From positions 868,001-932,000 of the forward strand of contig OZ037833.1 in the NCBI GenBank assembly GCA_964035575.1: 64,000 nt of DNA, given 5' to 3'. Within the stretch, counting starts at the first letter, position 1. Every line of letters starts with the position of its first letter. This DNA comes from Rhynchopus sp. YZ270_cl-10 (taxonomy: Eukaryota > Euglenozoa > Diplonemea > Diplonemida > Diplonemidae). A program made the translations under genes and the position numbers. Below, piece by piece: positions 20,874 through 31,752 of this stretch. The notes below the pieces were generated by a model, which had not been told where the DNA came from, did not search any database, and saw only the letters and a list, made by a program, of their open reading frames with translations.

Positions 20874-23800
20874 TCATGTTTCCCCCCTCGCCCTTGCGAG
20901 ATCGCTCTGAAGCTGGAGCTTTTCGCGTTGTAGGATTTCCAGTTTGGAGAGGGTGCTGGTTTCGAGGTCTTGAAGCTCTGCTTCTGCTCGGAGGGCGCGC
21001 GACTTATACTCCTCTAGCTCTCTGAGCGTTGTGCGGTGGGTGCCTTCGAGGAAGGTTTTGAAGGATCCCTGCTGCACTGCTCCTCCACCCCCTGCACCTC
21101 CTCCTCCTCCACCGCCACCCCCAGTCAAGGCATTCCCGCTCCTTCCCCTCACCAGACCCGCCATAGACGAACGGCGTTCCTTCTGCAGATCTTCCTCCAA
21201 GGCAAGAATCTGTTTGGAATGATGTGCCTGGATTTGCACTATATCGGTTTTCCCATTCGCACCCCGCACCTCTACTGCCATTTCCACCAGGGTGTCGACA
21301 GCGACGGACATAGTGTCCCCACAGAGCTCGGGGTGGCGGGCAGCTTCGCGAAGCTGTTTGATGTGCGCGGCTTGCTGGCGGAGTTCTCTTTCCTTGATGG
21401 TTTGGAGCTCTCTACGGAGAAGGGTTTGGTCTCCGTTAGCGGAGAGGCTCTCGGCTTTGAGGGTGTTGATCTGCTGTTGTAATACTTCATTTTCTGATGC
21501 TAAATTCGGCTGTTCCATCCCCGCATTTCTCATCGCAACCAACTCCGCCTCCATCCCCCTGATCTGCCCTATATGCTGCAATCTCACCTCCAACTCCGCC
21601 ATAACCGAGGCTTCAGGGTCACCCAAATCCACCTCTCCGGTTTCCCTATAGCGGAACCCTACCATAGCTTCAATGGCATTACACGCAGTTTCCTTCCCTG
21701 CAGGGGAAATGCAACCCTTTGGAAGGTCCATCAACGCGCTTTGCAGCTTATTCTTTTTTAGGTGCACCACCTCCGCGTCGTCCCCACAGAGCATCCGAGA
21801 GGTAAGGTCTTCCACTGCTAGGATAACGTCCGATGTGATGTCGCCACCTTCAGAAAGCAAGGTAGTTATCCCCAAGGCACGTTGTTGAAGGAGAAGCGAG
21901 GTTTGGTGGGATGCGTCTTGAAGTGCCTGGGAGATGGCAGCTTCTGAAGCGTCTGCGAGACCGCGGAGGGTGTTGATTTCATGGTCAGATTTGTCTTTGT
22001 CATCGAGAGTACGGACCAAACCTTGCAATTCAGAGATAACACGAAGCCCGCCTCGCCGAATATGCCGTTCTGGTGACCGCTCCAACACAAAAACTGCGTA
22101 TCGTTTGAGCAATGCCTGCAGCGCAGCTGCCTTCTTATTTCTCATAAGCTCCACCGTCCCTCCTCTTGCCCGAGATGTGTCGAAGATTTGTGTATACGCA
22201 TATGTCCCTGCCCCACCTTCCTTTCCGCCAAAGGCGGGAGGTGCTTTGCTAAAGAATGGATGCGCTTCCATGTGATTCGCCGCAACATCAATACAATTCT
22301 GCACCGCCCTTCTCCATTCTTGCTGCGGTCCATCTTCCTCCTCCTCTTCTGGTACCGGTTTGCTTGGGGAAGATGGGTCTTGCCCTAGCCCTGCTTCCTC
22401 ACATTTTGAAAGAAAATTTTGAAATGCAGAATCAACGAGAGATCGGTCATCTTCATGCCCTACTTTACACGATGCAACAAACCGTTGAATTTCTGCAACG
22501 CACAAAGCAATAGGAGGCGCTCCGGTATGTGTTGATGAGAGCACTGCTTGGGATAAAATGAGGCCTTGGTTTTGATGTTCCGGGAGAACCGTTTTTGCGA
22601 GCACATTGGCCACATCGCGTTGAAGCGCAGCCAGCTCTGCTGTCCCTGCATCAGAAATCCGCGGCTTTGTAGTTTGCCCATCCAATCTCATAGACAAAAA
22701 GTCACACACCAACCGCGTCAAGCCTTCTATCGCATTAAGCAGTGCTGTAGTACCTACTGTAGGAGGAGCTTTTAATGCGGCTTTCAAATCATGGATATGA
22801 CTGTCCTGCATATTGAGGGCACGCGATTGGAGGTTGCTTAGAGTATGTGTCAGCATAGTGGCATCCGATTCGTAGCGAGAAATGAGAAGTTGGAGTCGTG
22901 TAATCTCCTCCCACTGCCGTTTTGAGGCGATCTGCAGCTCGATCTGCTGGTCTGGGGTGAGGAATTGCTCTGCCTCCAAGTGTCCTCGCAGTGCAGATAA
23001 CTCATCTTCTCGTGTTTTTAGTGTGGCGTGGTGCGTCGCTTGAACCGCGTTCAAATCGTCAATAGTCTTTTGCAACGCCACCACTGCCTTGAGATGCCTT
23101 GCTTCTACCTCCACAGTCGCTGGATTCTCGTCGTTTTTCTCGGTTTCTGGTGCGACCATGTTGACGCAATGTTCTGCTAGTGTGTCTGCTGCTAGGAGGA
23201 GGGTGGTATGTGCGTCAGGGTCACCTCCTAGTAGTCGTTTGACGTCGCGTACATGGTCTGCTTGTTGTGTGATGACAGTTTTTTTGAGAAATGCGGTTTC
23301 TTCTGCTAATGAGGCCTTCAGCTCGCGGAGCTGTTTGGCTTCGTTGCTTGCGGTGAGGTAGTTGGCGCGGAGGTTGACGAATTCGTCGCGCAGTGCGTCC
23401 CGCTCGTTGACAATCTTTTCGTTGGCTGCGTCTGCCTGCGTCGCCTCCGCCTTGACCTTCTCCAACTCCCGCGCGATCGTCCCAAGATGCTGATTCACCT
23501 CAGACGACTGATGTTCCTGCGCACTCTTCGACAGCCCCACCTTCTCCTTCAGCTCCTCCACCTGGAGATACAGCATCTGCTTCTGCCTCTCACAGTCAAT
23601 AAGCTCCAGCTCCAACGCGCGCAGACGCTCTGAGAGCAGCAGCAGCTTTGCCCGCATGCGTTCCCCTTCGATTTCGTAGCGGTGATTTGAGGTTTCGTGC
23701 TCTTGAATCGGTATGGCACGACCTCCTTGGGTACAGATATGTCGTAGGGTAACTAACGCATTTTGCTGTCTCGTTGTGTAGAGTAACGTTGGTGCGTCGT

Positions 23801-24884
23801 TCAGGAGAGGGGAGCTTAGGAGTGAAGCTAATGCGGAGGTGTGTTGTAGAAGGCGTGCTGTGCTTGCTTGGTCTAACCCAGCGCGTTCTTCGAAGAAGAG
23901 AACGACTTCGGACATACAGTTCCCCCCAAGGAGACCTTCGCCTGCAATGATTTCAGTTACGGTGTCGGTTTTGTCGGCAGGGAGGGTGTTGACAGTGGCA
24001 CGGCCGTTGTGTTGGCATTCTTTCGCGACTTCGGCGGACATAAAGAACTTTGTGAGTCCTTCACCTAATCCTACTCCACTGTAGGAAGGCATGTCAACCA
24101 CAAAGAGTTTCGAGTACAGCAGCACGTCGTCCTCGCTTTTGGGTTCCTGTCTGCACTCAAGGCAGAAGATGGTGGTCGCGTCTTCAAGACGGTGGTCGGT
24201 GTTCTGTGAATGGTCGGTGGCGACTTTGTGTTTGAGGTTGTGCGTTCCGAGGACATACGCATTCACTCCATCCTCCGGGGTATATATCGCAATGGATTTT
24301 GCGTTGTGAAACACCATGTCAAATGTTGAGAATGGTGCGTATTCTGAGGCAGCTTCGTTGTTGTCGTTTGGGTCGCGGAGGAGGTCGTAACACTTTCCCC
24401 CCAATCCTGCCATAGCGGGAGGTAGCGCAGAGTGACCAGCTGGGGGCCGTCCAAGACACGCAACCATTTGACACCTGAGTGTTACATTGTGATGCATATA
24501 TTGTCGTTTGCTTTCAAGGACAATGTGTTTGAACACCTTAGCCAGCCAGCCATCGAGAACCGGGTGTGGATTAACCTTCATAGAATCATGGGAAATCATG
24601 AAGAAGGCGACATTTACCCCAACGAGGAGCTGTTTGAGGGTGCGCTTCTGCTCGCTAAAGAGAGGAGACTCTTGGTCGTAGTGGATTCTGCTGATGGCTT
24701 CGTGCACGGAGTCGTACTGGAAGGGCACGGCCTGGGGTGGGGCAATGAGCAGAGCTGTCGTCCGCTGGTCCAGGGTCACGTAGCACTCCCCCTGCGAATG
24801 CACGTTTCGCACCAACTGTAAACGAGACTTAACACTATCTCGACACCCATCTGGTATTGGAAACGCGACATTGTCGGTGCTCAT
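20874..24884 (-). CDS. Long coiled-coil protein with a degenerate kinesin-motor-like head
   Basis: A 1336-residue intronless ORF. The first about 370 residues follow the order of a kinesin motor with the catalytic motifs lost. LLVGVNVAFFMISHDSMK (86-103) sits where the P-loop is expected but has no GxxxxGKT. KCYDLLRDPNDN (164-175) resembles the vrDLL element. LLYSKLFVVDMPSYSG (255-270) sits in place of LVDLAGSE. GLLGGN (317-322) resembles SLGGN, and a TARLLQHTSALASLL helix replaces TLRFA. From about 400 the protein is almost entirely coiled coil, with a Gly-rich break near 1260. I infer a motor-dead pseudokinesin, perhaps a cytoskeletal scaffold. It could instead be an unrelated coiled-coil protein with a convergent head. 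A true kinesin gene lies downstream in the same cluster. Confidence 0.85.
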   Translation of the reverse strand: MSTDNVAFPIPDGCRDSVKSRLQLVRNVHSQGECYVTLDQRTTALLIAPPQAVPFQYDSVHEAISRIHYDQESPLFSEQKRTLKQLLVGVNVAFFMISHDSMKVNPHPVLDGWLAKVFKHIVLESKRQYMHHNVTLRCQMVACLGRPPAGHSALPPAMAGLGGKCYDLLRDPNDNNEAASEYAPFSTFDMVFHNAKSIAIYTPEDGVNAYVLGTHNLKHKVATDHSQNTDHRLEDATTIFCLECRQEPKSEDDVLLYSKLFVVDMPSYSGVGLGEGLTKFFMSAEVAKECQHNGRATVNTLPADKTDTVTEIIAGEGLLGGNCMSEVVLFFEERAGLDQASTARLLQHTSALASLLSSPLLNDAPTLLYTTRQQNALVTLRHICTQGGRAIPIQEHETSNHRYEIEGERMRAKLLLLSERLRALELELIDCERQKQMLYLQVEELKEKVGLSKSAQEHQSSEVNQHLGTIARELEKVKAEATQADAANEKIVNERDALRDEFVNLRANYLTASNEAKQLRELKASLAEETAFLKKTVITQQADHVRDVKRLLGGDPDAHTTLLLAADTLAEHCVNMVAPETEKNDENPATVEVEARHLKAVVALQKTIDDLNAVQATHHATLKTREDELSALRGHLEAEQFLTPDQQIELQIASKRQWEEITRLQLLISRYESDATMLTHTLSNLQSRALNMQDSHIHDLKAALKAPPTVGTTALLNAIEGLTRLVCDFLSMRLDGQTTKPRISDAGTAELAALQRDVANVLAKTVLPEHQNQGLILSQAVLSSTHTGAPPIALCVAEIQRFVASCKVGHEDDRSLVDSAFQNFLSKCEEAGLGQDPSSPSKPVPEEEEEDGPQQEWRRAVQNCIDVAANHMEAHPFFSKAPPAFGGKEGGAGTYAYTQIFDTSRARGGTVELMRNKKAAALQALLKRYAVFVLERSPERHIRRGGLRVISELQGLVRTLDDKDKSDHEINTLRGLADASEAAISQALQDASHQTSLLLQQRALGITTLLSEGGDITSDVILAVEDLTSRMLCGDDAEVVHLKKNKLQSALMDLPKGCISPAGKETACNAIEAMVGFRYRETGEVDLGDPEASVMAELEVRLQHIGQIRGMEAELVAMRNAGMEQPNLASENEVLQQQINTLKAESLSANGDQTLLRRELQTIKERELRQQAAHIKQLREAARHPELCGDTMSVAVDTLVEMAVEVRGANGKTDIVQIQAHHSKQILALEEDLQKERRSSMAGLVRGRSGNALTGGGGGGGGGAGGGGAVQQGSFKTFLEGTHRTTLRELEEYKSRALRAEAELQDLETSTLSKLEILQREKLQLQSDLARARGET

Positions 24885-25344
24885 AGTATGGGCTTTTCTT
24901 TTTTGCTGTTAATGGAAGTGAGTGAAACCAAAAAAGAGTAAAATTGAGATATCTGGTCACCTTTGATCACAATCGCTGTGCGACTTTGCACAAAATGGTG
25001 GGGATGGATAGTGGTGTATACGGATAGTATGTGAATACGTAAAGAATACATAAGTCATATGCAGATCTCACAGACATCCGTGAGGTATGCAGCGGCAGGC
25101 GTGATGCCTTTCGTAAGTGCATGTCAAGCTTGTTTGAATTGGTGCAAGCGATCCGAAGGTACTGAAGGTGTGGGTTGTTGGAGGAAAAAGGGGGTTTTTT
25201 TATGCAAAGGATAAGAGGGTGCGGGGATTGTCTTATGTGGTGGGTAGAGAACCCAAATAGAGAGAAGAAGTGGAGTTGAAAGCCCCGGTTCCCACCTCAG
25301 TTACAGCTTGCATTTTTTGTTTTGTTTTTTGAAGAGAATCTGAA

Positions 25345-25591
25345 CCATGGATGTACAACGTACTTGGTGTGATCACCCAAACGGATTCTCCGTGGTTCCC
25401 CCGAAGGTGCTCCGCAAATCTTAATATAGCCCGAAACAGTTCTCCGTGGTTCCCCCGTGGGTTGTCGGTACCTTGAATCACACCAGTACTTGAATAGAAA
25501 AACTATCCCATCAAGCACAAATGCAGAAAGTACTCGAAAGTAGGAAGAAAAAAAAAATCAAAAAAAAGTGAAGTACGTTGTACATCCATGG
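25345..25591. mobile_element. CCATGGATGT TIR element with a MITE nested inside, TSD TGAA
   Basis: The ends CCATGGATGTACAACGTACT and its inverse bound 247 bp, with TGAA directly repeated at 25341-25344 and 25592-25595. The end sequence matches the 33.3 kb element (CCATGGATGTCCAAAGTACT). A GGTGTGAT MITE (25366-25484) lies inside its left arm. Confidence 0.85.
25366..25484. mobile_element. GGTGTGAT MITE nested in the CCATGG element
   Basis: A 119-bp copy of the 15261-15392 element, flanked by GTACTT on both sides. Its target is the GTACTTGA segment of the CCATGG element, so it inserted later. Confidence 0.85.
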
Positions 25592-26499
25592 TGAACAAAA
25601 AATGCAATATTTTTTTTTGAATTTTTTTGTGCTGAAAACAAAAAAAAGGCGGACCGGGCCGCACAGTACAGTTCACACACAAAAAGGAATGACGTTTGAA
25701 AGTTTTATAAGATGAACCTAAGCCGCTCTTGCTTAGTCACCTAGAAAAAAAATAGCATCTAAAAAGGGGGTGGTCGAAAAGAGAAATGATTGTAGAACGG
25801 ATGCAGGCATGAGCTCCATTGTATGTGTGGGTTTTTGTTTGTGCGTAAAGTGTGTAATAAACATTCTGTGTTGATATTATTACTACAATACGCCTCCCAC
25901 TGAGTACCTTACCCTGTGAAGAGGAAACCTCTTTGAGGCCAAAAAATAAAAAAAAAAATGCAACAAAACGTCACGACGGACGCAGTAACCATTGCTTCCA
26001 TTGCGGCTATTCGCCCCCATCCCTCCCTTCCCCATATGTCAAGGGAGGGAGTAGAGAGATGTGTTTTTTGTTGTTGTCGACAATCATTCCTTTTTTTGTT
26101 TTTGAAAACTTGGTTGTATTAGTGTAGACACCCGAGAATGAGCTCCACTATATTTTTTTTTGTTGCCGACAATAACGCAGTAGTCGTTAGGAGGATAGAA
26201 GGGGAGATGCATGCAATCAAATCATTTGTGTAGAAAAGAGTTCGAGGCTGTAGGGTTTCATTATCCCCCCATTTAATAAAATGGAGGAAGCGGGTTTTTT
26301 GAATCTAGTGGAGGGGGTTTTTAAGCAAAAAAACACGACCTCGCCCTACCCTATATTGAGACCTTCGAACCCAACACAAGAAACCTTCAGCAGCATTTTT
26401 TAATACCCCACACAAAAAAATACACAAAGAACAGGGTCCAATTCTGTCCTCTGGAAAAAATTTTTTTTATTGTGTATTGCATCCTCTCTTTCTTTGCAT

Positions 26500-26608
26500 T
26501 ACCGTAATCGTAAAATGTTCGTAAAAAAAAAAAGGTCGAACTTCCAGAAAAAAATCCTGAAAAGGTTGAACATTATTACGGTCAATAATTTTTTTTACGA
26601 TCACGGTA
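26500..26608. mobile_element. TA-flanked MITE, CCGTAATCG ends
   Basis: The ends TACCGTAATCGTAA and TTACGATCACGGTA are inverted at 13 of 14 positions over 109 bp. Terminal TA on each side would fit a mariner-like target. A diverged copy is at 3074-3177. Confidence 0.7.
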
Positions 26609-26636
26609 TTTTGTTGTATTGACAATATCCTAATTT

Positions 26637-28009
26637 CCTACCTTAGTATATACATAGCGCTCCAATTAGAGTGTTAGGGTATAATTAGAGTCTGGGATTT
26701 TGGGTCAAGTCAGTTAGAGTCCAGTTAGAGTATAATTAGAGTCGCTTTTCTTCAATTAGACTATAATTAGAGCGCAGTTAGAGCATAATTAGACTCTAAC
26801 TACACTCTAATTATAGTCTAATTAGAGTAAAACAACAGGCTTCTTGTAGGTGCAAACGCCTTAAGGAACTGGTTCCCCTAAGGTTCCTCTGTAGGACCCA
26901 GGTGTCCAGGTGCCCACATAGCTGAGAATAAGACTTGGGGACCCGGGACCCGGTTATTCTCAGCCGGACTGGGACACAACTATGTGAAGGCGCTGTGGGT
27001 CCGCCTGAAAGCGGGTCGGGGACCCGGTCGCGGGAGGGTGGGGGCCTAGTCCAAGTCCTACTGTACCTAGTACCCGGGACTCGGGACCCGGCTTATTCTC
27101 AGCTATGGGTACCCGGACCCGCAGTGGCACATGCCCTCAAGTGTGAGTGACCCACACATGAGGGAATGCGACACCGCAAAAACTCTTCGTGCACCTTCGG
27201 GTGCAATGCCGCAGACAGGCCAAACAGCGTTGGACTCAGAGGAATTCCTGCTGTGCAGGTAACAAACATGAGAACCAACTCCCAGTAACAAGGGGCGCCT
27301 TTTGGCGGGCGTTATTGAGGATGTTTGGGGTGCAAAGTTTTCCACAATTTTGATGCGCGGGTACAGAAGTGTTGTCTTGTTCTTTCATCTCTAGGAATGT
27401 AAATGTCAATCGAGTTTAACTACCACTAAGGGGTCGAAGGGGATAATCCCAGTATCAAAGGTTGTGTCGACGGGAAATCTATGAGTATACGTTCATTTCA
27501 TCCGCAGAAATAACTACTTATGAACCCAGGAGAGATCCAAGCCTCGCGCTAAACCACCACCCGCGATTGACTTAGATGTTATAACAAAGAGAATTCATAA
27601 CAAACAACACCCTACCCCATGCACACTAAAGTGCCATGCTTCAAGTGATCATGCCCTGGGCCAAAATTCCTGTGCTAAAAAGGCAACAAGACCAGTGTGA
27701 ATTGTGCACTGGTTTTCTGGGGGAACAAACAATATTTTCTTGTATCTAGTCCTCTGCAAGCAGAAAACAGACGTTCTGGATTACAAAATCGAATTTCTTG
27801 CACTGGCTATGCTCCCTGGGTTTATGGCTATAGCATTGGTTGATGTGCCCCTCTTATTGACCCTATTATAAGACTCTAATTAGAGTCTAATTAGAGTCCA
27901 GTTAGAGTATTAGAGTTCAGTTAGAGTTTTAAAGACTCTAATTATACTCTAACTGCCGACTCTAATTATCTAGTTGGAGTCTAATTAGAGCGCTATGTAT
28001 ATTAGTAGG
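26637..28009. mobile_element. 1.37 kb TIR element with TTAGAGT-rich ends
   Basis: The ends CCTACC..TATACATAGCGCTC and GAGCGCTATGTATA..GTAGG are inverted. Inside each lie about 150 bp of TAATTAGAGT words in both orientations, which can fold extensively. The interior is G+C-rich, with an inner inverted pair around GCTGAGAATAAG (about 26918) and CTTATTCTCAGC (about 27091) and GGGACCCGG tandem words. An 80-codon minus ORF at 27103-27345 is unrecognised. No transposase is seen. The target duplication is unclear. Confidence 0.8.
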
Positions 28010-28152
28010 TAACTAGAGTTCTGTACTCAATGCCTACCAAAACCTTTACAATCACATTACCATATTTCCGTTTAAAAACAGAAAAAAAAAACCACATTTT
28101 TTTTTTTTTTGAGAGTAGCCCATTCCCCCCACCCCCCTCTTCACATCACCAT

Positions 28153-30324
28153 TCATTGAAAACAGGACGTCAAAAACAGTCGCTTCCGCTTCTCTGCTGG
28201 CGGAACGCCTTGCTTCTGTATCTGGGCCTGCTGTAAGGCCTGCGCGCTAGACTCACTGAGACCACTCCACGGTCGCCCCACACCCCCCACCACCCCCTCG
28301 GTCTCCACCCTTGGTATTACCGGGGGAAGCATTCTCCTGGGCGCACTTCCACCACCACCTTCCTTTGGTTTCACGAGGTTCGCGAGATGGGTGGGGTCTA
28401 CTCTCACACGGTCGTTTCCTGCGTTTTGCACACTGCGAAGTCGGTTTAACGCTTCCTCTGTTGGGCGCATTGCTGGTTGCGGTGGTGGCACCTCATCACA
28501 CCCTTCAGAGTCCGCATCCTCAATGCATTCCTCTAACCCCATTTGCGTGGCCTGCTGTCTAAGACAATCCATACTGAATATACTATGCGCGACATCGCAG
28601 ACCCCATGTGGACACGCAGGTTTTGAAATTGGTGGAGAAGAAGAGTCATCAAAACTGACACCTCGCTTGCGTTTTCTCTGTTCAGGTGCCTTATCGGAGG
28701 ACCGCATTCTTTTGAGGATCGGTGGGGGTGCAGGGCCATTTGGTTCGGAGGTCTGCACTGCAGGGGTTGCTGGGGTTGGTTGAAGTGGTGTGATCGGTGA
28801 GTCTTCCGCTGGAGGAAGAGGAAGAGGAGGAGGAGGAGGAGGAGGAGGAGGAGGAGGGGACGACTCCTCAGGCTCTTGATAGTAGGTCGCTCTCTCCATG
28901 ATCTGTTTCAACGCTGTGTGTGTTGTGTCCTGCTTCGGCTTAGGTTGTGAGGGCTTCCCCCGCCCTTTTTTCACAAGAGTTTTCGTGCCCCCCAACGGAA
29001 CCCCTAAGCAACAGAGCTGTGGAGGTGACAGCTTGAGGGTCACCCCTGAGGGTTTGTCCGTTTCTGGTGTAAGCGTGGTGGTTGGGGTAGGGGTGGTGAC
29101 GTTGGGTGTTGGTGTTGTCATTGTGGTGGTGGTGGTGGTGGCTGTCTCCAGCTGCCAGGAATGCTTGCCAAACGCAGCTGCGGGCTTCCCTCTGAGACGC
29201 TGCACCGACAGCATTTTGGCAACATTTTGAAGATACGTCTCAGCATTCCGCAACGTAGCCTTAACCTGTTCATTTTTCTGCGATTTCTCATGATACGATT
29301 CTAGAGTAACAGGACAAAGGGTGTGGTTGAGACACATTGCCACAGATGTCTCTTTATCCCTCACTTTTCCTAGCACTGATTCTACCCAGGTAGGGTCCAA
29401 AGGGACGGAAGGGTTTACAGCTCGAAAATGCCTCATTTCTGCCTTCCGTGGGTCAAAAACTATGTGATGTTTGAACGCAAAAAACGCACGAAGAAACTCA
29501 TATTCGTATGAAGCAAGACCATCTGTTCCTCTTGCAGCGTATTTCGCGTCGCTCCGCAGTGCCTCCAAAATCTTTGGTAATGTTTTGTGCTCTGCGACCA
29601 ACCGATTCGCCTTTTTAATGCCGATCCCTTTGAGGGACTGACTGTAGTCGCACCCCGCGAGCACCAGATTCGTGAGAAGCATGTCTTCGCTGAAGCTTCC
29701 TAATGGGAGGTCTGTGTTGTCTGCGAGACGGCTTGCTTGGATGAGGATTCCCTTCCCTCCGTGGTCCACTTTAAAGAGAACGGAGGGCGTCAGATATGCG
29801 ATGAGATCGCTGTCTTCGGTGATCACAACGTCAATGTAGGAGGAGTGTGCCAGGTATGCTAGCTGCGCATCAGCCTCGTAGGGTGCTACTATGCATTCAA
29901 CGTTCATCTGCTTCAGAACCATGATAAGTGACTGCGCTATAGCAGGGGTGACCTCAAGGGCAATTGAATATTCGTTGTTTGCGTCAACACTGCGGTTTTG
30001 CTGATCCAACGCGGCGGCGCGTTGCAACGCTGCCTGGCGTTTTACATGGCGTTGGCTGTTCGTCCCCGCCTTTAACGGCAAATCACTCCCATCAAACACC
30101 ATAACAATCTCAACCCCAAAAGAAAGATACATCTGCACCCTCTGCACTATATTCTGTATGTACTGTGTGCACGCAGCTCCGGTGGTCAGTTCCCTTGCAT
30201 TGCATCGAGCCATCTTATGAAGCCAACAATATGTGTCAACTCCAACACGTTTTCCCTTCAACGAAGAGATATGACATGGTTCTTCAATACTTCTTAAACA
30301 CGGTAGCAACCCTGCAATACCCAT
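28153..30324 (-). CDS. EXO1: Exonuclease 1 (XPG/FEN family 5'-3' nuclease)
   Basis: A 5'-to-3' exonuclease and flap endonuclease acting in mismatch repair, end resection and replication. The 723-residue intronless ORF begins MGIAGLLPCL, the N-terminal glycine that threads into the active site. All expected metal ligands are present: D30 (VGVDTYCWLH), D78 (VFDG), E150 and D152 (APYEADAQ), D171 and D173 (ITEDSDL) and D226 (GCDYSQSLKGIGIKKA, including the helix-hairpin-helix). VDTYCWLH and LVFDPRK-like FDPRKAE are EXO1 rather than FEN1 or XPG features. The tail after about 350 is low-complexity, with Thr/Pro runs, poly-Pro near 505 and basic patches (RKRKRGVSF) typical of EXO1. The ATG follows a pyrimidine tract and TTGAGAA. 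Confidence 0.96.
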   Translation of the reverse strand: MGIAGLLPCLRSIEEPCHISSLKGKRVGVDTYCWLHKMARCNARELTTGAACTQYIQNIVQRVQMYLSFGVEIVMVFDGSDLPLKAGTNSQRHVKRQAALQRAAALDQQNRSVDANNEYSIALEVTPAIAQSLIMVLKQMNVECIVAPYEADAQLAYLAHSSYIDVVITEDSDLIAYLTPSVLFKVDHGGKGILIQASRLADNTDLPLGSFSEDMLLTNLVLAGCDYSQSLKGIGIKKANRLVAEHKTLPKILEALRSDAKYAARGTDGLASYEYEFLRAFFAFKHHIVFDPRKAEMRHFRAVNPSVPLDPTWVESVLGKVRDKETSVAMCLNHTLCPVTLESYHEKSQKNEQVKATLRNAETYLQNVAKMLSVQRLRGKPAAAFGKHSWQLETATTTTTTMTTPTPNVTTPTPTTTLTPETDKPSGVTLKLSPPQLCCLGVPLGGTKTLVKKGRGKPSQPKPKQDTTHTALKQIMERATYYQEPEESSPPPPPPPPPPPLPLPPAEDSPITPLQPTPATPAVQTSEPNGPAPPPILKRMRSSDKAPEQRKRKRGVSFDDSSSPPISKPACPHGVCDVAHSIFSMDCLRQQATQMGLEECIEDADSEGCDEVPPPQPAMRPTEEALNRLRSVQNAGNDRVRVDPTHLANLVKPKEGGGGSAPRRMLPPVIPRVETEGVVGGVGRPWSGLSESSAQALQQAQIQKQGVPPAEKRKRLFLTSCFQ

Positions 30325-30362
30325 TTCTCAAGGAAAAAAAAAAGAGAAGGAAAAAAAGGGGG
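30325..30362 (-). promoter_or_regulatory. Pyrimidine tract and AG before the EXO1 start
   Basis: On the minus strand CCCCCTTTTTTTCCTTCTC and a T-run are followed by CCTTGAG|AAATGGG. The AG is two bases before ATG. A candidate trans-splice acceptor. Confidence 0.45.
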
Positions 30363-31431
30363 TGGTTCAAACCACCATAAGGGAAAAGAAAAGAAAGGTG
30401 ACTTTGAAATGCAAAGCCCTCTCGTGAACAGTGTACCTAAATAATCTAAAAAAGTATTACAAGATGAACCCAAGTCTCTCTTTGTGCTCAGTCACCTGGT
30501 GAGGGGAGGGGAGGTTATTTTAGTGAATTGTGAAATCAAAAAAAAGAGAGAGAGAAAAAAGAGGGTATTGTGTGTTGTTGTTTGGGTCCTTAGAAAGGGG
30601 GGGTCACCTCTGTGTGTTGGTATCTCTTTGGGGAAAGAGGGGGGGGAGGCAAGCATGATTACTGAAGAGAAAATTTTTTTGACCTTTTTTTGTTATCAGT
30701 GTTTGTTTTTTTTTGTTTGTTTCGGTCAGAGAATACGTGTGTGTGGGGGGAGAGAGAAAGAGAGAGAGCGTGGGGATTTTTCTTATGTTTTTGTTTTTGT
30801 TTTTTTGTGAAGAAAAGAAGAAGAAAATCACACAGACGAACACATAATTGTTTGTCCCTGGTTGAGAGAGATTTGGGGGGGTGTGTTTTGGGTGACCTTT
30901 TTTTTTTTGCTGGCGATAATAACTTCGTGTTTTCCTAAAAAGCGTGGAGCTCACACAAGAACAAAGCGAGGTGTCTACACGTTATCAATTATTCATTGCA
31001 ATTTCAAAAAAAAACAATAATAAAAACCCTGTTCATCTTTTTAGTTGGTACGTTACCCGCATCATACGCTTATGGAACAACATGCCCTTAGTAGGGAGGG
31101 GAGGGGGAAAGCACAGAAACATAACGAACCTCAGAGATTGTAACCAGACGTCTTGCCTCCCTCCCCCCCCTTTGGCGCACTCAACAAATAGAGAGAAAGG
31201 CATCTAGGGTAAAGGACCCTACTACTCCTCAGTTTTTTTTGGGGGGAAAAGGTTTGACTTGAAATACAAAGCCCTCTTGTGACAGTGTACCTAAAAAAAA
31301 GTTTTGTTTTTTTTTATAGATGATTCTAAGCCATCATTTTGCTAACTTAAAGAGGAATACTAGAAATGCACCGGGGAATCCACCTGATTTTTTTCCCCCT
31401 AAAATTTGGCGGAGTTGGTATTTAAATACCA

Positions 31432-31553
31432 CACGGTGCAGTCTGTCCTGGAAAATGTCGGACCCTTTTGTCGGACTCCGAGGGGGTCCGACTGTCGGAC
31501 TCAGGGGGTAAGTCCGTTATTTACACACTCCAAGCAGGACAGACTGCACCGTG
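31432..31553. mobile_element. 122-bp element with perfect 19-bp inverted ends
   Basis: CACGGTGCAGTCTGTCCTG at the left is exactly inverted at the right. Between them GTCGGACTC words recur in both orientations. No clear target duplication and no second copy in the window. Confidence 0.8.
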
Positions 31554-31752
31554 CACTATATATTAAAAAAAAAAATATAATGAAACTCCATCAAACTCTC
31601 AGGCAAAACTCAGATGGGGAATGCAAAAAGAAACTGGGATACGCAACGTATGTGTATTCACGCGACTGGGATGGGTCATCTGGTTTGCACCAGAAAAAGG
31701 GGGGATTTTTTTTTGTGCGTTTCACCACCTCTCCCTTTTGTTTTTATTGTTT

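Larger units (their letters stand above)
24885..28152. other. Intergenic spacer
   Basis: No supported gene. It holds the nested CCATGG/GGTGTGAT elements (25345-25591), repeats of families A (25702) and C (26104-26152), a TA-flanked MITE (26500-26608) and the large TTAGAGT-rich TIR element (26637-28009). 24900-25340 shows nothing recognisable. Confidence 0.75.

Noticed and set aside
27103-27345. 80-codon minus ORF in the TTAGAGT element as a gene
   Set aside because: Short, unrecognised, inside a non-autonomous element, and without splice or start context.
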